DNA of 64,000 bases from Karalla daura (taxonomy: Eukaryota; Chordata; Actinopteri; Chaetodontiformes; Leiognathidae). Each line of letters starts with the position of its first letter. The first letter of the stretch is position 1. Below the pieces are notes generated by a model. The model worked only from the letters and a program-made list of their open reading frames with translations. It did not search any database and was not told the origin of the DNA. The position numbers and the translations under genes are program-made. Shown here one piece after another: positions 46,511 through 57,700 of the stretch. The stretch covers positions 18,524,419 through 18,588,418 of the forward strand of contig CM055198.1 in NCBI GenBank assembly GCA_029224185.1, read 5' to 3'.

Positions 46511-46671
46511 CAACTGTTGACCAATAGCGTCAGTCTGAGACGTGGATAGAGAAGCTGAGATCTGATATCAGGAGAAACCAAAACTGTAACATTTTATAAA
46601 ACGTTCAGAAAGTGTTCATCTCTAACTGTGCATGTGATTGTTTGAACCTCTTTATATGTAATCCTATGGTG

Positions 46672-46808
46672 AAATGGTGGCTCAGCAAGAAGGACTCTAT
46701 TCCGGTCAGACTGAGGGCTTTTCATGCATGTTTGAAGACTGTAAATTGCCCCTAGGTGTGGGAATGAAGAGCATGTGTGAGTGCCCAGAAATGGGCTAGT
46801 GACTTTTG
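46672..46808 (-). repeat. copy of main dispersed repeat family, reversed
   Basis: Plus-strand landmarks AATGGTGGCTCAGCAAGAAG (46673), a GTTTGAAGACTGTAAATTGC block (46730) and CCCCTAGGTGTGGGAATGAA (46749) are the reverse of the family tail and centre. Part of the tail and the AACATG block are reduced. Confidence 0.65.
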
Positions 46809-47159
46809 TCCTTTCACTTCTCTTTTTCTATTGTGGGTGCATCCAATTCAACCACTCATGTGCAAAATTTTTCAAAAACATATAAATAAGTTGAACATTT
46901 TCACTCTGTGACATAGGCCGTCATTATGGACCATGTACGCCTTGTCGCCTTGTTGAGACGCTCCAGCTGCCATAAATACTAGTTAACACGTTAAATCTGC
47001 GGCCGAAAACAGTCTGATACAATCAGAGAGAAAACTTTTTTTTTGCGAAAATGACACAATATTTTAGCGATCTGTTAAAAGTTTTACGTCTCCAGTTGGA
47101 AGGAACGGGGGCCCGAGGCTGCGAGCCACGGACAGGCCGGGGGAGTCAGGATATATTGA

Positions 47160-47290
47160 GGGATGAGCTAATGTAATGATGTTGGTCTTTTATGAAGCCC
47201 AGACTCACATATCACAGTTTGCCTTCAGGAACTTAACAACCTGTACAGCATACAACATGCACTGTCTTGATGCAGATAGAGGAAAAAACA
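47160..47290. promoter_or_regulatory. conserved-element-like unique block
   Basis: GAGCTAATGTAATGATGTTG (47165-47184) has two homeodomain-like TAATG cores. The following 100 bp are unique and balanced. Confidence 0.22.
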
Positions 47291-47499
47291 CCGCCACCCT
47301 TTTGAGAGAAAAAAAAAAAGCTTCCATGAAGAAGAAACCTGAGGAAGAGGAACAGAGGGATTCATGGGATTTGTTGACACTAACAAAAACAAACGGCCTC
47401 ATCCTTTGGCCTTGTGAATACAAAGTCAGCACCATTAGGAATAATGATTAAAACCACTGCGACTCAACCTGCAGTAAAGTATGATCATCCTTTAAGGTG

Positions 47500-47835
47500 A
47501 GCTTGCGTAACCTGCAACCAGTTCCTCACTCCAATTCTTTCCTGTGCTCCTCTTTTCCTTCACCTCCTCATCACCCTCTTCTCCCTTTGCAAGTCCATCT
47601 TTTTCTCTTCTCCGGTCTCTCTCTGTGCTTCTTACGACAAATCCTAATTCCTGGGAAGGTCTCAGAAGAGCGGAATAAGATTAAGTCATGGACGGCTGTT
47701 GAGGGAAAACGCTGACCTCTTCTCCTCCCTTCTGCTCCGTCTTTCATTTTTCAGTCTCTCTTTCTTGGCACTATTTCTCCTCTCGGCGCTCCTTTCTTCT
47801 CACTCTCCCGTGTACCCCCCAGCCTTCCAGATTGT
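47500..47835. other. CT-rich unique DNA
   Basis: Pyrimidine-rich with apparent Leu/Ser/Phe-rich frames. Nothing recognised. Confidence 0.6.
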
Positions 47836-47884
47836 AATAATAGTAATAATGATAATAATGGTGATGGGCCTGGTGACGGTGATG
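47836..47884 (+). repeat. (AAT/GAT)n trinucleotide tract
   Basis: TAATAATAGTAATAATGATA followed by GGTGATG-type triplets. Confidence 0.9.
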
Positions 47885-48017
47885 TAAAGAAACATAATAT
47901 AAGAATAACAAACACACTCTCCAACCAATGGCCATCGTTTGACCTCTGTGCATGTGAGTGTGTATGTACATGTACGTACATGTGCACACGCACTCATGAG
48001 CTTCTGAAACTCAGATT

Positions 48018-48039
48018 TGTGTGTGTGTGTGTGTGTGTG
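48018..48039 (+). repeat. (TG)n microsatellite
   Basis: Pure TG tract. Confidence 0.95.
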
Positions 48040-48589
48040 AGGGAGAGAGTGCTGGAGAAAAAGAAGAGATAGAGAAAGACAGTGAGGGAGAGGGAGTTTG
48101 CTGGCATGCTGTATATACGGTCACTTCCTCTCCAGTTTAAACAGAGCAGGCTGTGCTGGCAACCTCCGCTCCCCACTCCAAATGGTTTGCATCATGTTTA
48201 AACCCCCCTGCCACCACCCCTCCCTCTCGTCCCTCTCTCTCTTTCTCTCCCACTCTCTCTCTCCCTCTTCCTTTCTCTATAAATCATCAAAATCTCAAAC
48301 TTTATGTGTTTGAAAAAAACGACACCCCTTTGCTTTCTCCTTGCAGAAGGGGCATAAGAAAAAGCCATAAAATGGCTCTAGGATCTCTTTCCACTTCAAA
48401 CACCCCCCTCCTCTTGCCTCCCTCTATCCCTCCAGCCCTCGGCCGGCCTCTCGTCACCCCGGTGTCCTGGTCATGGTGCTCTCATATCTGGCTTGGTAGA
48501 CTTCCCTCCTTGAGAACCTACGTGGCTCCAGTAAAACACCACATAAGGGGAGCTGGTGGCCTCCGGAGGCAGATTATCTCGACAGAAGA

Positions 48590-48790
48590 AACTGTATAGC
48601 AAACTGTTTGTGAATCGTGTCGGTCCCCAGTGGTAACTGGCAGCCTTTAGCGCCGGGGTGGGACATTAACAGCCCCATTTGAAGCTCTGATAGGAATCGC
48701 TGATAGATGAAAGTTTCAACTGGCTGTGAACAATCAACTGAACCGTGAGCTGAGATCGCAGGCCGGGCCGAGGGTCTGGAACGTCTAAAC
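48590..48790. promoter_or_regulatory. conserved-element-like unique block
   Basis: Contains GGACATTAACAGCCCC (48661), CTGATAGATGAAAGTTTC (48700) with a MEIS/GATA-like core, and GAACAATCAACTG (48728) with a SOX-like ACAAT. CpG-containing and free of repeats. Confidence 0.28.
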
Positions 48791-48904
48791 GTCAGATAAG
48801 AGCATAAAAACACTTATTTTCCAGGTTTTTCCCAGTCAATCAATCATTATCATTGTATTATACACAAAAAAATGCAAATTTCTGCCATAGATTTTATGCT
48901 CTGT

Positions 48905-49005
48905 AGCAGAAATTTCAGTGCAATGACAATGAAGACTCTCTATTTTATTTAATTTTATTCTATTCCACTCTATTATGTATTCTATATCTATTTGCTATTC
49001 TCTCC
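48905..49005 (+). mobile_element. possible non-LTR retroelement 3' end fragment
   Basis: TTCAGTGCAATGACAATGAA then an AGACTCTCTATTTTATTT and a run of TCTAT/TTCTATTC words. It parallels the end at 925-972 (shared CAATGACAAT(A/G)AAGACTC), with the terminal simple repeat longer here. Confidence 0.45.
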
Positions 49006-50783
49006 TATTTTCTTTGAGTAATGCAGATGTGACTGCAGGTGTAAAAGTTCAGTCTTGCCTTTGGGATCCATTCATCCTAACCATGACCCCCTTCCAGCCC
49101 ATGTTTCTCGATTGTGACTCACAAAAACCCTCGAAAGCCCAAAACAGGAAAACAATCTCAGATAAATAATTATTTCCCCCCAATTTCCTTTGATATTTGA
49201 ACCATAAAAAGTGGTTTGGATCAGAGGTACCCTATCATCCATTTGTGTGGCTCTACAGCAGACATGGGGCCGTCTGCAGTAAGAGCTAAACTTCATTCCA
49301 TTCCTACTGCACTACGTAATCTAGATGACACATTTCTACTGTTTACCTCATGATCATCACAAAACCATTAAATAACTGCTCTCTTGATCATTGTCCAGAC
49401 TCGCTGCACAGTGTTTTGTCATCTTTAAATCTCACTCAACTGGACTCTCAGGATCCCGTTTCATTGTCTTACTGGTACTGAAACAACAGTCATCGCTTCT
49501 CTTTTACTGTCCCCCAGAAACAGCTTCTGTTCATTTTTTCTTGTTTTCCCACATGCATCATCAAACTAGAGAAGATGTTTCTTCTTGTTCTTTCTGCATG
49601 TATTTTCTTAAGCTGTGTGATGCACTGCCTGAACGCTGACTGCCCCTGGCCACCGCTGGATTGGGTAAAATGTACAGTAACTGTTCCTCCTCGAGAGGCT
49701 AAATGTTGCTGACTTGTGGCGAGCGCTGACAGGGTGTCAGATGGAAGCTTCCTCTGGATTGTGGGGCAAACAAAGCCCACCATGAAAGCCGTTCTCCTGT
49801 TAACATCAAATCCAGCAGTTTGGGTTTCCCAAACGTAACCATGAATCGGACCGAAGCCTAATCAAGATCAACAGTGCTGTTTCACTAACCACACCACAAG
49901 AACACGTCTCCATCAGTTTAGGGTGAGAACTTGGACCCACTGAAGGTGAAGAAACCAGAGTTTTGCTGGTTTTAAGTTCCTTTTCGACCACAGTGGTGGC
50001 AAATCAGAATGTTTTCTCTTATTTTTGGATCACTTGAGTGGATTCTCAAATTATAAAGAGGCTTATTTTGCCATACACTCTGTCAGCTGACATGTTCTTT
50101 CAGATTCACATTCATGAAATCTACACACGTTCTCCACCCTCTTGGTGCACTGCGGAAGGCCTGCTCATCACTTTGATTTTGATGGATTGGCAGTTCCCAT
50201 GCTCCAGTGTATTAATGTGACCACAGCAAATCAGCCAAAATGTCTGCTTTAGTGTGTGCACTTTGGAGCGCCAAAAGGATAAAATGTTCCTGAGTGTCGG
50301 ACTCCACTTATCTCCTCAGTGTCCATTCAAACAGTACTGCTTTCATTTCTGTCTACATAAAGCACAGAGGTGTGATTGATCTCTGTTTGTGAGTCTGCAA
50401 GGGACACACACCTGTGTGTGCTCGAGCTGGCACCAGCTTAAGTTGATCGGTTTGGCTGTCCCTGCGCAGACCCTTTGTCTTCCTTAGTCATAAAGGGGAT
50501 CTCTCCAAAGCCTGAGGAGGCTCCATAAATCAACGGAAATATTTTGAGCATTGTCGTGGCCTGCTGGCACACATACGCACATAAAGGCACACATACAGAT
50601 ACACACACACAGACTAGGAGCACCAGCTCTCACACCAAGAGAGCTTACTACATGGGTGGGCAAACATTACTGTCAGCTCCGGAGATGGAGCTGATAAAAA
50701 CAGGCCCTCAGAGCTGCAGATGAATTGAAAGAGAGGCAATGTGGGGACAACCGGCAATAAATGAATACACACGCATACACTTG
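49006..50783. other. unique DNA without recognised features
   Basis: No repeat family or domain-bearing frame. A short CA-rich stretch at 50.57-50.61 kb. Confidence 0.6.
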
Positions 50784-50821
50784 CACACACACACACACAC
50801 ACACACATACACACATACACG
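50784..50821 (+). repeat. (CA)n microsatellite
   Basis: CA tract ending in ACATAC variants. Confidence 0.95.
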
Positions 50822-51519
50822 TACACAGACCCCTTGGGCTTTGGCTCTGCACTCTGAGCAGATCATATTTTAACATCTCACCTCTAGATAAGAATGTTTA
50901 TCAAAGGCTTTAAGTGTTTCTACTGAGCCCTGGTTTACACTCGAACCCTACTCTAACACACTTTCCGGAGCTCTTCACAACCTTCTGATGTATTACAGAT
51001 GGCATGCAAGAAAAAAGAGAAATAATCTATTCATTTGGAATTGATTCACACTGATAAATTAGGAGGGGAATTACCATTGTGAGACCCGGTGCTGAGAGAG
51101 GAAGCAGTGCTCATTACCATTTCAAACAAGCTGCGTCGCCCTGCAGCCATATCTCCATTGACTGAACATGTTTCCTTGCTCAGCAAACTGCAGCTGGATC
51201 AAAACAAGTCTTTGATTAACACCATCCAAGGCCCAAGACCTCAGCTACTGGAGGGTCAAAGAAACCACAGACCAGAGGTTGGGACCAGGTGCGTGAGAGA
51301 AAGGGAAGGTGTGTGAACATGCAGGAGGGTTTCAATCAGAAATTGTGAAAGACCTTTATTCAGAAGGTTCAAATATGTGTGTGTGGTGGGGAATGGCTTA
51401 AAAATAAGACAGAAAGAAAATGAAGAGAGCTGTCAGGAAGACAGGAAGATAAAACTTGATAAATCTCCTCTATCCATTCACGACATCCATCACGATCTCA
51501 CCCATTTTGTATTTTAACG
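50822..51519. other. unique DNA without recognised features
   Basis: No feature recognised. Confidence 0.6.
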
Positions 51520-51743
51520 GAGGACATGGGGCAAAGGCAGGGAATACACCCTGGATAGGTCTTCAGTCTGTTGCAAGCCACACACAAATACACATACACC
51601 CCCACACACACCATTCACTCTCACACTCTCAACTAGGGGTAATTTAGAGTCTCCAATGGACCTAATGAATGTTTTTGGACTGCGTGAGTAAACCGGAGAG
51701 CCCGGGGAAAACCCATGCAGACTCAGGGAGAACATGTGCACAC
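51520..51743 (+). repeat. 5' part of main dispersed repeat copy
   Basis: Landmarks GGGAATACACCCTGGATAGG (51540), a CA stretch, GGGGTAATTTAGAGTCTCC (51636), AATGTTTTTGGACTGCG (51667) and CAGGGAGAACATGTGCACAC (51724). The copy stops here and resumes about 480 bp later. Confidence 0.78.
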
Positions 51744-52225
51744 ATACCACTTTTCCATCAAATTGGTTCCAGTGCTGGTTCCAGTTTGGTGCTAGTCCCA
51801 AAGCCTGTTCAAGGTGTGAACCAACTGAGAACCAGTTGTTTTTCCGCCCCCCAACAGAGTCATTACGTAAACGTATTTGTGAGTCCAGGACCAAGTCCAG
51901 GACGCTGAAATCTGGATTTCTATTTCACCGCTGTCCTTTGTTTGGCTTTCTTTGGTCATCTAACTTAGGTTTCTTCACCTGCAATTTCATCACGTTTATG
52001 GCTTCTCTTGCATAGCGAGAAAATAAATGGCAGACTTATTGCTCCCGTCAGTGTCAGTAGTCCTGAGCCGAGCCTGTCGTAGCTGCTTACTCCTGGCCCA
52101 GCAGAAGGTGTTGTGCTTCTCTGAATCCAGTTTTTCAGAGGGATAGAGCCAGTTCCTTGGCAGTGGAAATAGGCAATATGGTTCCAGACTACGCACCAGT
52201 CTGAGACCAAATCTGGACCCTGTCG
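51744..52225. mobile_element. ~480-bp insertion splitting the repeat, MITE-like
   Basis: The insert begins near CCACTTTTCCATCAAATTGG and ends with CCAGTTCCTTGGCAGTGGAA...GGACCCTG. The reverse complement of the end (CTATTTCCACTGCCAAGGAA) is similar to the start, suggesting degenerate terminal inverted repeats of about 25-30 bp. The start is rich in GGTTCCAG words. There is no transposase frame. A non-autonomous DNA transposon is the best guess. Exact ends and target-site duplication could not be fixed. Confidence 0.45.
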
Positions 52226-52312
52226 GTGGGAGGCCTTTGGTCCAACCAGGGGTCAAACACTAGACCTTCATACAGTGAGGCAGGTGTGCTATCCAGCAAA
52301 CCAGATGACACC
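52226..52312 (+). repeat. 3' part of main dispersed repeat copy
   Basis: GGGAGGCCTTTGGTCCAACC (52228), a GGGTCAAACACTAGACCTTC block and GTGCTATCCAGCAAACC (52289) are the family tail. Together with 51520-51743 it reconstitutes the usual order, so they are one interrupted copy. Confidence 0.65.
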
Positions 52313-52559
52313 TGCACTTAAAAAAATCATGCCATCAGAATGCAGAGAAATTACTTTGCAGGTTTCTTTTCAGCTCAGACCTTTGTCTTTCATATTTTCC
52401 TTTTCGTCTGTATTTGGCTTTCGGGTTGTTTGTTTGGATGCCCTCTGAATCACTGCGTGCCGCTGGTGGCATGCTGGAGCATTTCCAAGAAAACGGTGAC
52501 TTACTTCAGAAAGCATTCAAGGAGAGCATGAACAAACAGACACGTCTGTATATTTAACA
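52313..52559. other. unique DNA without recognised features
   Basis: Nothing recognised. Confidence 0.55.
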
Positions 52560-52740
52560 GCCTGTTTTGTGTCATTTTGCGTCTGCGGTGCAACTGCGGT
52601 GACAGGCTTCTTACGGCAATTATACCCTTGCTGCAATCGAGTCAATCGACAGTCCTGCTTTAATTAGCCAAATTAAATAGACATTTGCGCTCACATTGCT
52701 GACTGATAATTCAAGGCGATGTGTCCAGAAACCACAAGGA
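52560..52740. promoter_or_regulatory. conserved-element-like unique block with homeodomain-type cores
   Basis: TAATTAGCCAAATTAAAT (52661-52678) contains two AT-rich homeodomain cores. CAATCGA occurs at 52634-52640 and again at 52644-52650. Flanks are unique with several CpG and repeated TGCGG(T) words (52583-52605). Of all blocks this most resembles a developmental enhancer, but only by motif content. Confidence 0.33.
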
Positions 52741-52864
52741 AAAGCCTCCTGCACGGTTGACTAAAAATAATGGTAGCATGCGCCATTATGTTGCAGTGAC
52801 ATATTTAAGTGGGTTTTATAAATGTGGAAACCGAAACGGTGACCGGGTCAAAGTTAACTTGTGA

Positions 52865-52885
52865 TGTGTGTGTGTGTGTGTGTGT
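52865..52885 (+). repeat. (TG)n microsatellite
   Basis: Short TG tract. Confidence 0.92.
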
Positions 52886-53166
52886 TTCAGGTCACACTCG
52901 TGCTCAACCCCTTGAGTGACTCAGAGCCAAAGGCCATCAATAGTATCAGTGTTTGTATCCAAACGTGGTGACTCGGCCAGGGTTAACAGGCTAACAGGCT
53001 ATCAGTCCGCACCGAGTCAAGTCAACCCCCCAGACATAATAGAAAGCAGCTGACCTGAAACCTCAGAGATCTGCAGGTTACAGCCTGGTGCGCCGGCTAA
53101 CGACCCCTTGTTTTCATAGCAAGCCGAGTGCCTGGGTGTTACATGTGGCCTCAATAGAACAGGACG

Positions 53167-53196
53167 GACACACACACGCACACACACACACACACA
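53167..53196 (+). repeat. (CA)n microsatellite
   Basis: CA tract with one GCAC. Confidence 0.93.
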
Positions 53197-54128
53197 TACA
53201 TAGATACACACAGTCAGATGAAAGGAATCTCACCCTCCATTTAACAGCAAGTGCTATGAACTTTGGAGAGTGTTAAATGTGACCTCAGTAGTCCGCAGTC
53301 ATTGTCAGGTGATACACTGAGTATAAGGATAGTGTCATTTTAAGGTGCAACATCCTGCTCTCTGGTCAGATTTGTTAAGTAAACATACAGATGGGACCCT
53401 GTTTTTTCTTGAGTGTGTTTTCACTTCAATAGAAACATCAATTTCCATTTCAGTCGTCATTTGTCACCTTCTTCATCATCCCACATGCATTCCAGTGGGC
53501 GGCGCGTTTGACTTGTCAGTCAAATGGAGCACTGCTCTTACTTTCACGACCTTTGCTCCCACATCCCGCACTAGTAACCAGCAATTTATAGACACATTAG
53601 CAGTACTGTGATGTTCAAGTTTAAAAAAAAAGAAAAGTAAAAATATGAGTCACAACTGATGCTTTGACCGGAAAACGCATTTGGAAATAAAGTCAGCGGT
53701 GTTATTAGCGTTCATCACAGCCTACGTGCTGTTTGGCTGTTGACATTCACATCGCCGGGCGAAGGAAAGATTACGAGTGTACCTGAGTGTCCTGCAGGGC
53801 TGGGGCAGGGTCACGGAGAGTCTCCTGCAGCCCTCGTCTGGCCTCTCTGTGGCTACAGGTGCTTCACATTAAGGCTCGTAAAATCTCAGCGAGAGGGAAA
53901 AATTACTGCCACAATTTGTTAAAGGGGGGGGGGGTCGGGAGGGTACTGGAATAGTGCTGTATATGGATACAGTATTGACATATGTGACTGTGTTGTGTCT
54001 GCTGAACGCTTCAGCATTCCAGCGCTGTGCCAGGAAAGCCCATATTGTTTTTGAATTGAACTCAAGTGTCATTTTCTGAGGAATGATTTAGTGGCCTGTT
54101 TGTCCGTGTGCGTGTGTGCATGTGTGGT

Positions 54129-54133
<5 letters not shown>
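53197..54133. other. unique DNA; G11 run at 53924-53934
   Basis: Apart from the 11-base G run, nothing was recognised. Confidence 0.6.
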
Positions 54134-54159
<26 letters not shown>

Positions 54160-54160
54160 T
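54134..54160 (+). repeat. (TG)n microsatellite
   Basis: Pure TG tract. Confidence 0.95.
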
Positions 54161-55618
54161 GCACGCCAGCTGGCACACTCCGCAGCCAATGGTGTGTATG
54201 CCATACTTGCTGGGGAGGAAGGTCACAAGGTCGCAGGGCCACAGGGTCGCAGGGAGTGCACAGCGAGGAGAGGAAACAGGCCTAATCTCAGAGAGGCTGG
54301 CAGCTTCCTGCTCGGAGCGGAGGGTACACAGAGGACACTGTCTCAGCTCTGGATACCCAGTTAGTGAGTTTACTATGTAATTCAATCAGGATTAGTCCAC
54401 TCACTCACGCCCTCTAATAATAGTGAAATGGAGGAGGGAGGCCAGACTGAGCCTTAAATCAGTATCTCCTCAACCTGATTTTACATCCAGACAGGGCTCC
54501 TTTTTGGCCTTGCCATGTGTTGTTCTTCTTACAAAATTCCTCCATGCATGACTGGGAATGAATTAGCGTTTCATTACAACACTTCAAAATGTTTTAACAA
54601 GGTGTTACCGTGTGAGAAATGCACAGCAGTGCAGAAAATGTTGGACCAACGCATGTTCAGGGAAAGGTCCGTGAGGAGACAGATTTTTGTTAATACAGAA
54701 AATGTCTCGCTGAGCTCTATCTCTGTCTTCCTTTCTCTCTTTCTCTTTTCTCAGCAGATGCTGTTATTCTGGAGTTTACAGTAAACTGGGTCCTCTTGTG
54801 GTGAGCACTGCTCAGTTAATATTTACAGGAATAGAACATGTAAAAATAAAGAAAATGCAAATTAGTTGCTCATCATTCTAATCAGACCAAGTTCCTGAAA
54901 ATGATAAAGGAACAACTTAAATAGATTTTAGTTTTGCCAGTCTTTTGCGTCAGCTGTATGTCTGTGACTCACTGGGTGCCCATGTTCTCACGTTGTCAAT
55001 GAGCTCTTTCTTCCAAGAATTTTTTTTTGTGATGATTCAAAGTCACATAAACTGCATAGTTCAGCCTTTTATTCTGTTTATCAGATGACAATGTCACCTT
55101 AAAAAAAGTTTTGGTCACCGTATTATTATACACACATAAATGTCCTCAGAATGAATTACATCATGCTGTACAAAAAGCGGCTTGCTAAGAATAAGCAACA
55201 CTATCACTGACCAGAACCAGATTCTGTCATTTCCAAACAAATCAAATTGTAGTCATTCATATTGCTCAGTCTTCAGCTCAGCAAAAACTTGTGAGTGTGA
55301 GACACTGTGAACCCATGTTGTTTTAAACAGAACCTCCATCCTTGAATAATATAAACTGTATACAAATTGTCCAGCTAACTCAGTTTGCCATAAATAAACT
55401 GAACACAGAGTTTATGGTTCACTAACCAGCAAACATCGCTTGCTGGAAATGTCTTTATCTTTAGTTTTCATGACGAAGCAGATATGAGTGACAAACATTT
55501 CAAGAAACTCTGGGTGAGTCCGATTCAGCAACAATGACTGATGCTCAAAAAATCAAGAAATGTAAGTGTTTTCTTCTTGCGAACGGGCCAATAAGACCCT
55601 AATAACAACATCCATCTG
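54161..55618. other. unique DNA without recognised features
   Basis: A short duplicated GGTCGCAGGG word lies at ~54.23-54.26 kb. A CT-rich acceptor-like tract ends near 54.757 kb without a supported exon. Confidence 0.6.
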
Positions 55619-55641
55619 GTGTGTGTGTGTGTGTGTGTGTT
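55619..55641 (+). repeat. (TG)n microsatellite
   Basis: Short TG tract. Confidence 0.93.
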
Positions 55642-55684
55642 TGGTTGTTTGTGGACACATGACAGGAAATTCAGTTCAAGGATA

Positions 55685-55735
55685 AGGGGTCAGGGTCGGG
55701 TCGCAGGAGTTGAGGTCAGGGTCAGAGGAGTTGTC
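55685..55735 (+). repeat. imperfect ~25-bp tandem duplication
   Basis: GGGTCAGGGTCGGGTCGCAGGAGTTG-type unit followed by GGTCAGGGTCAGAGGAGTTG. Confidence 0.7.
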
Positions 55736-55922
55736 GGCTTCTTATCTGCACCAGGGCGTGGAGAGACACTGCAGGTCTAACTAAAACCCAGAGGAGGAAA
55801 CAACAGCCCCAGAGGACTCCTGAATACAGGACGTTTAAATTCGGCTTGTTAAGAGCATTTAAGAAGTTTTACAAATCTTAATTTTTCTTCACACACCAGG
55901 AGTGTGCATGTAGCACGGGCAC

Positions 55923-56207
55923 ATTCAATCATTCATTCAAGTTCAAACTCACTTTGTACCTTAACAGTATCACTGGGGTCTGTTGGAGCCAGCAGACATA
56001 GGGCGAAAGCAAGAAATTCAACCTGGACAAGTCACCTGTCCATCACAGTACACACACACATATGGTTAACTCTAAAGCTCACACGTAGAGTCTCAAATAG
56101 ACCTAAACATGCTGTTTCTGGACTTTAGGGAATAAAAAAAAGTGACAGGAGAGAATATGCAAACCAAGTCCTTGCTGTGAGGCAACACCCCCAACCACCT
56201 TTTGCAC
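55923..56207 (+). repeat. copy of main dispersed repeat family
   Basis: Full order: ATTCAATCATTCATTCAAG head, a TGTTGGAGCCAGCAGACAT block, TTCAACCTGGACAAGTCACC (56017), a CACACACA stretch, GTAGAGTCTCAAATAGACC, ATGCTGTTTCTGGACTTTAG (56108), GAATATGCAAACC, and CTTGCTGTGAGGCAAC (56171). More diverged than the copy at 62752. Confidence 0.72.
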
Positions 56208-56639
56208 CGTTTGAAATCTTCATTTAAAGCAGAATCTAAGTGGTGAACAGAAATGAAACCTTTAATCATTTCATCTTAATCATTTAATCAAAAACATCTC
56301 TGGCATCTGCATGACTATAGATCTGATTGATGATTGAATTTAGTTGCTTTAATTCCAGTATTGACTCCCGGTGATATTGTGAATGGTGTCACATCACCTC
56401 ATGGTTGTTTTTCTTGATATCTTTTGTGGTTTGTTGACGCCAGATACTGATGATCACTGTATCTGTAGATATATGTATATATATATAGATTTCCAGGAAG
56501 CAAATTAAATCGCCACCCCTACACAAAAAGAGCGATGCAACAAATGAATCACCAGGGTGTGATCTCCAGCTAATTCACTGACTTATCGTAACAACCTAAG
56601 TATTGAGGCTGACATGCTGTGTCTCTCTGCCCATGTGGG
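56208..56639. other. unique AT-leaning DNA
   Basis: Short TATATA run near 56.475 kb. Nothing else recognised. Confidence 0.6.
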
Positions 56640-56880
56640 CAGAGCCTTTATCACCAGTGATGCAACTCAAAGCGGAAGTGTCACAGCTGTGACCGATCTG
56701 CTGTACCTCTGTCGCTCCTCTATCTGCTGCAAACTCGTTTGATTATCGGTATCTCCTCCGACTAACCATATGTGCTGTTTATCAGATCACATATTCGCAA
56801 CCTTGTGACAATCCCCTTGCCGTCAAATTCATATGTGGTTTACATTTATCTGCAGTTTATCGCCCACTTGCAAAGAAAAA
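56640..56880. promoter_or_regulatory. conserved-element-like unique block
   Basis: E-box CATATG (56767-56772), GATA-type TTATCAGAT (56780), GTTTGATTATCGG (56738) and TTTATCGCCC (56857). Unique sequence without simple repeats. Confidence 0.28.
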
Positions 56881-57224
56881 AATAAATAAAGTGGCAGTTT
56901 CCAGGAGCTTTCTTAGTTGATTTGCTACCCAGAATTGCAACCTGGGTGCCAAAGGATATCTTTCAGCCCTGAAGTGTGTTATTACTCACCCATGTTTTAC
57001 AAAAGCCACTCTCACTTTTAAGCAGTGTCTGCAAGAAACAGTAAGTGTCTGCGTTTCCTCCAAACTCACCGCTAAAAACAGATCTAAGCGCTGAGGCAAA
57101 CCGGCAGTCACATTTTAGAAAAATCTTCTTTTTTTAGCGCAGTTCACATAACCAGTGCCTGGTAAAGAAGTCCTAATGTCTAATAACACATCCTTACTTG
57201 TCTTTTTATTGGCCTATGCAGCTG

Positions 57225-57450
57225 CTTTTGAGCTTTACTGGTATAACGTACAGTTCAGGCTCTCTGCAGATGATTACCAGGCCAGCGTAAAAGCTTGTTG
57301 AACGAGGAAATGGGTACCAAATTACCATTATGTGATCTGGGTGGATTACTGTGGCGCTCCGCTCATATAAAACAGAACTCGCCTAACATGAGAGCCTCGC
57401 AGTCGTTGTTTGGGTTCACCTCCATGTCTGATTACATCAAACGTTCGGCG
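57225..57450. promoter_or_regulatory. conserved-element-like unique block
   Basis: GGTACCAAATTACCATTATG (57313) carries two homeodomain-like cores. CGTAAAAGC and GGCGCTCCGC follow on either side. Unique and balanced. Confidence 0.28.
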
Positions 57451-57599
57451 GTGACACAGCAGCTCAGAGGGGGAAAAAAACAAACTGGAGCATGAAAAAG
57501 CCCAGAGGCAAACAACCGAGGGGGAAAATTATCTCTGAACAAATGAGAAACAAGCTTCCCAAACTGGTGGGTGTGTGAGTGCTGTCACTTACAGTGATA

Positions 57600-57700
57600 G
57601 AAGTTGCAGTGCGCTGCGGCGGGTCAGCACTTGGGTCGTGTAATTACAGCATTACCACATAATTAGAGTCATTTGTACTAATCACAGAGGGCATACTTGC
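57600..57700. promoter_or_regulatory. conserved-element-like unique block
   Basis: GTGTAATTACAGCATTACCA (57639) then CATAATTAGAGTC and GTACTAATCAC: four AT-rich homeodomain-like cores in ~50 bp, with a CpG-rich left flank. Confidence 0.3.

Noticed and set aside
48347..48372. Acceptor TTTCTCCTTGCAG with a Lys-rich 7-codon frame
   Set aside because: Too short to support an exon and lies in low-complexity surroundings.
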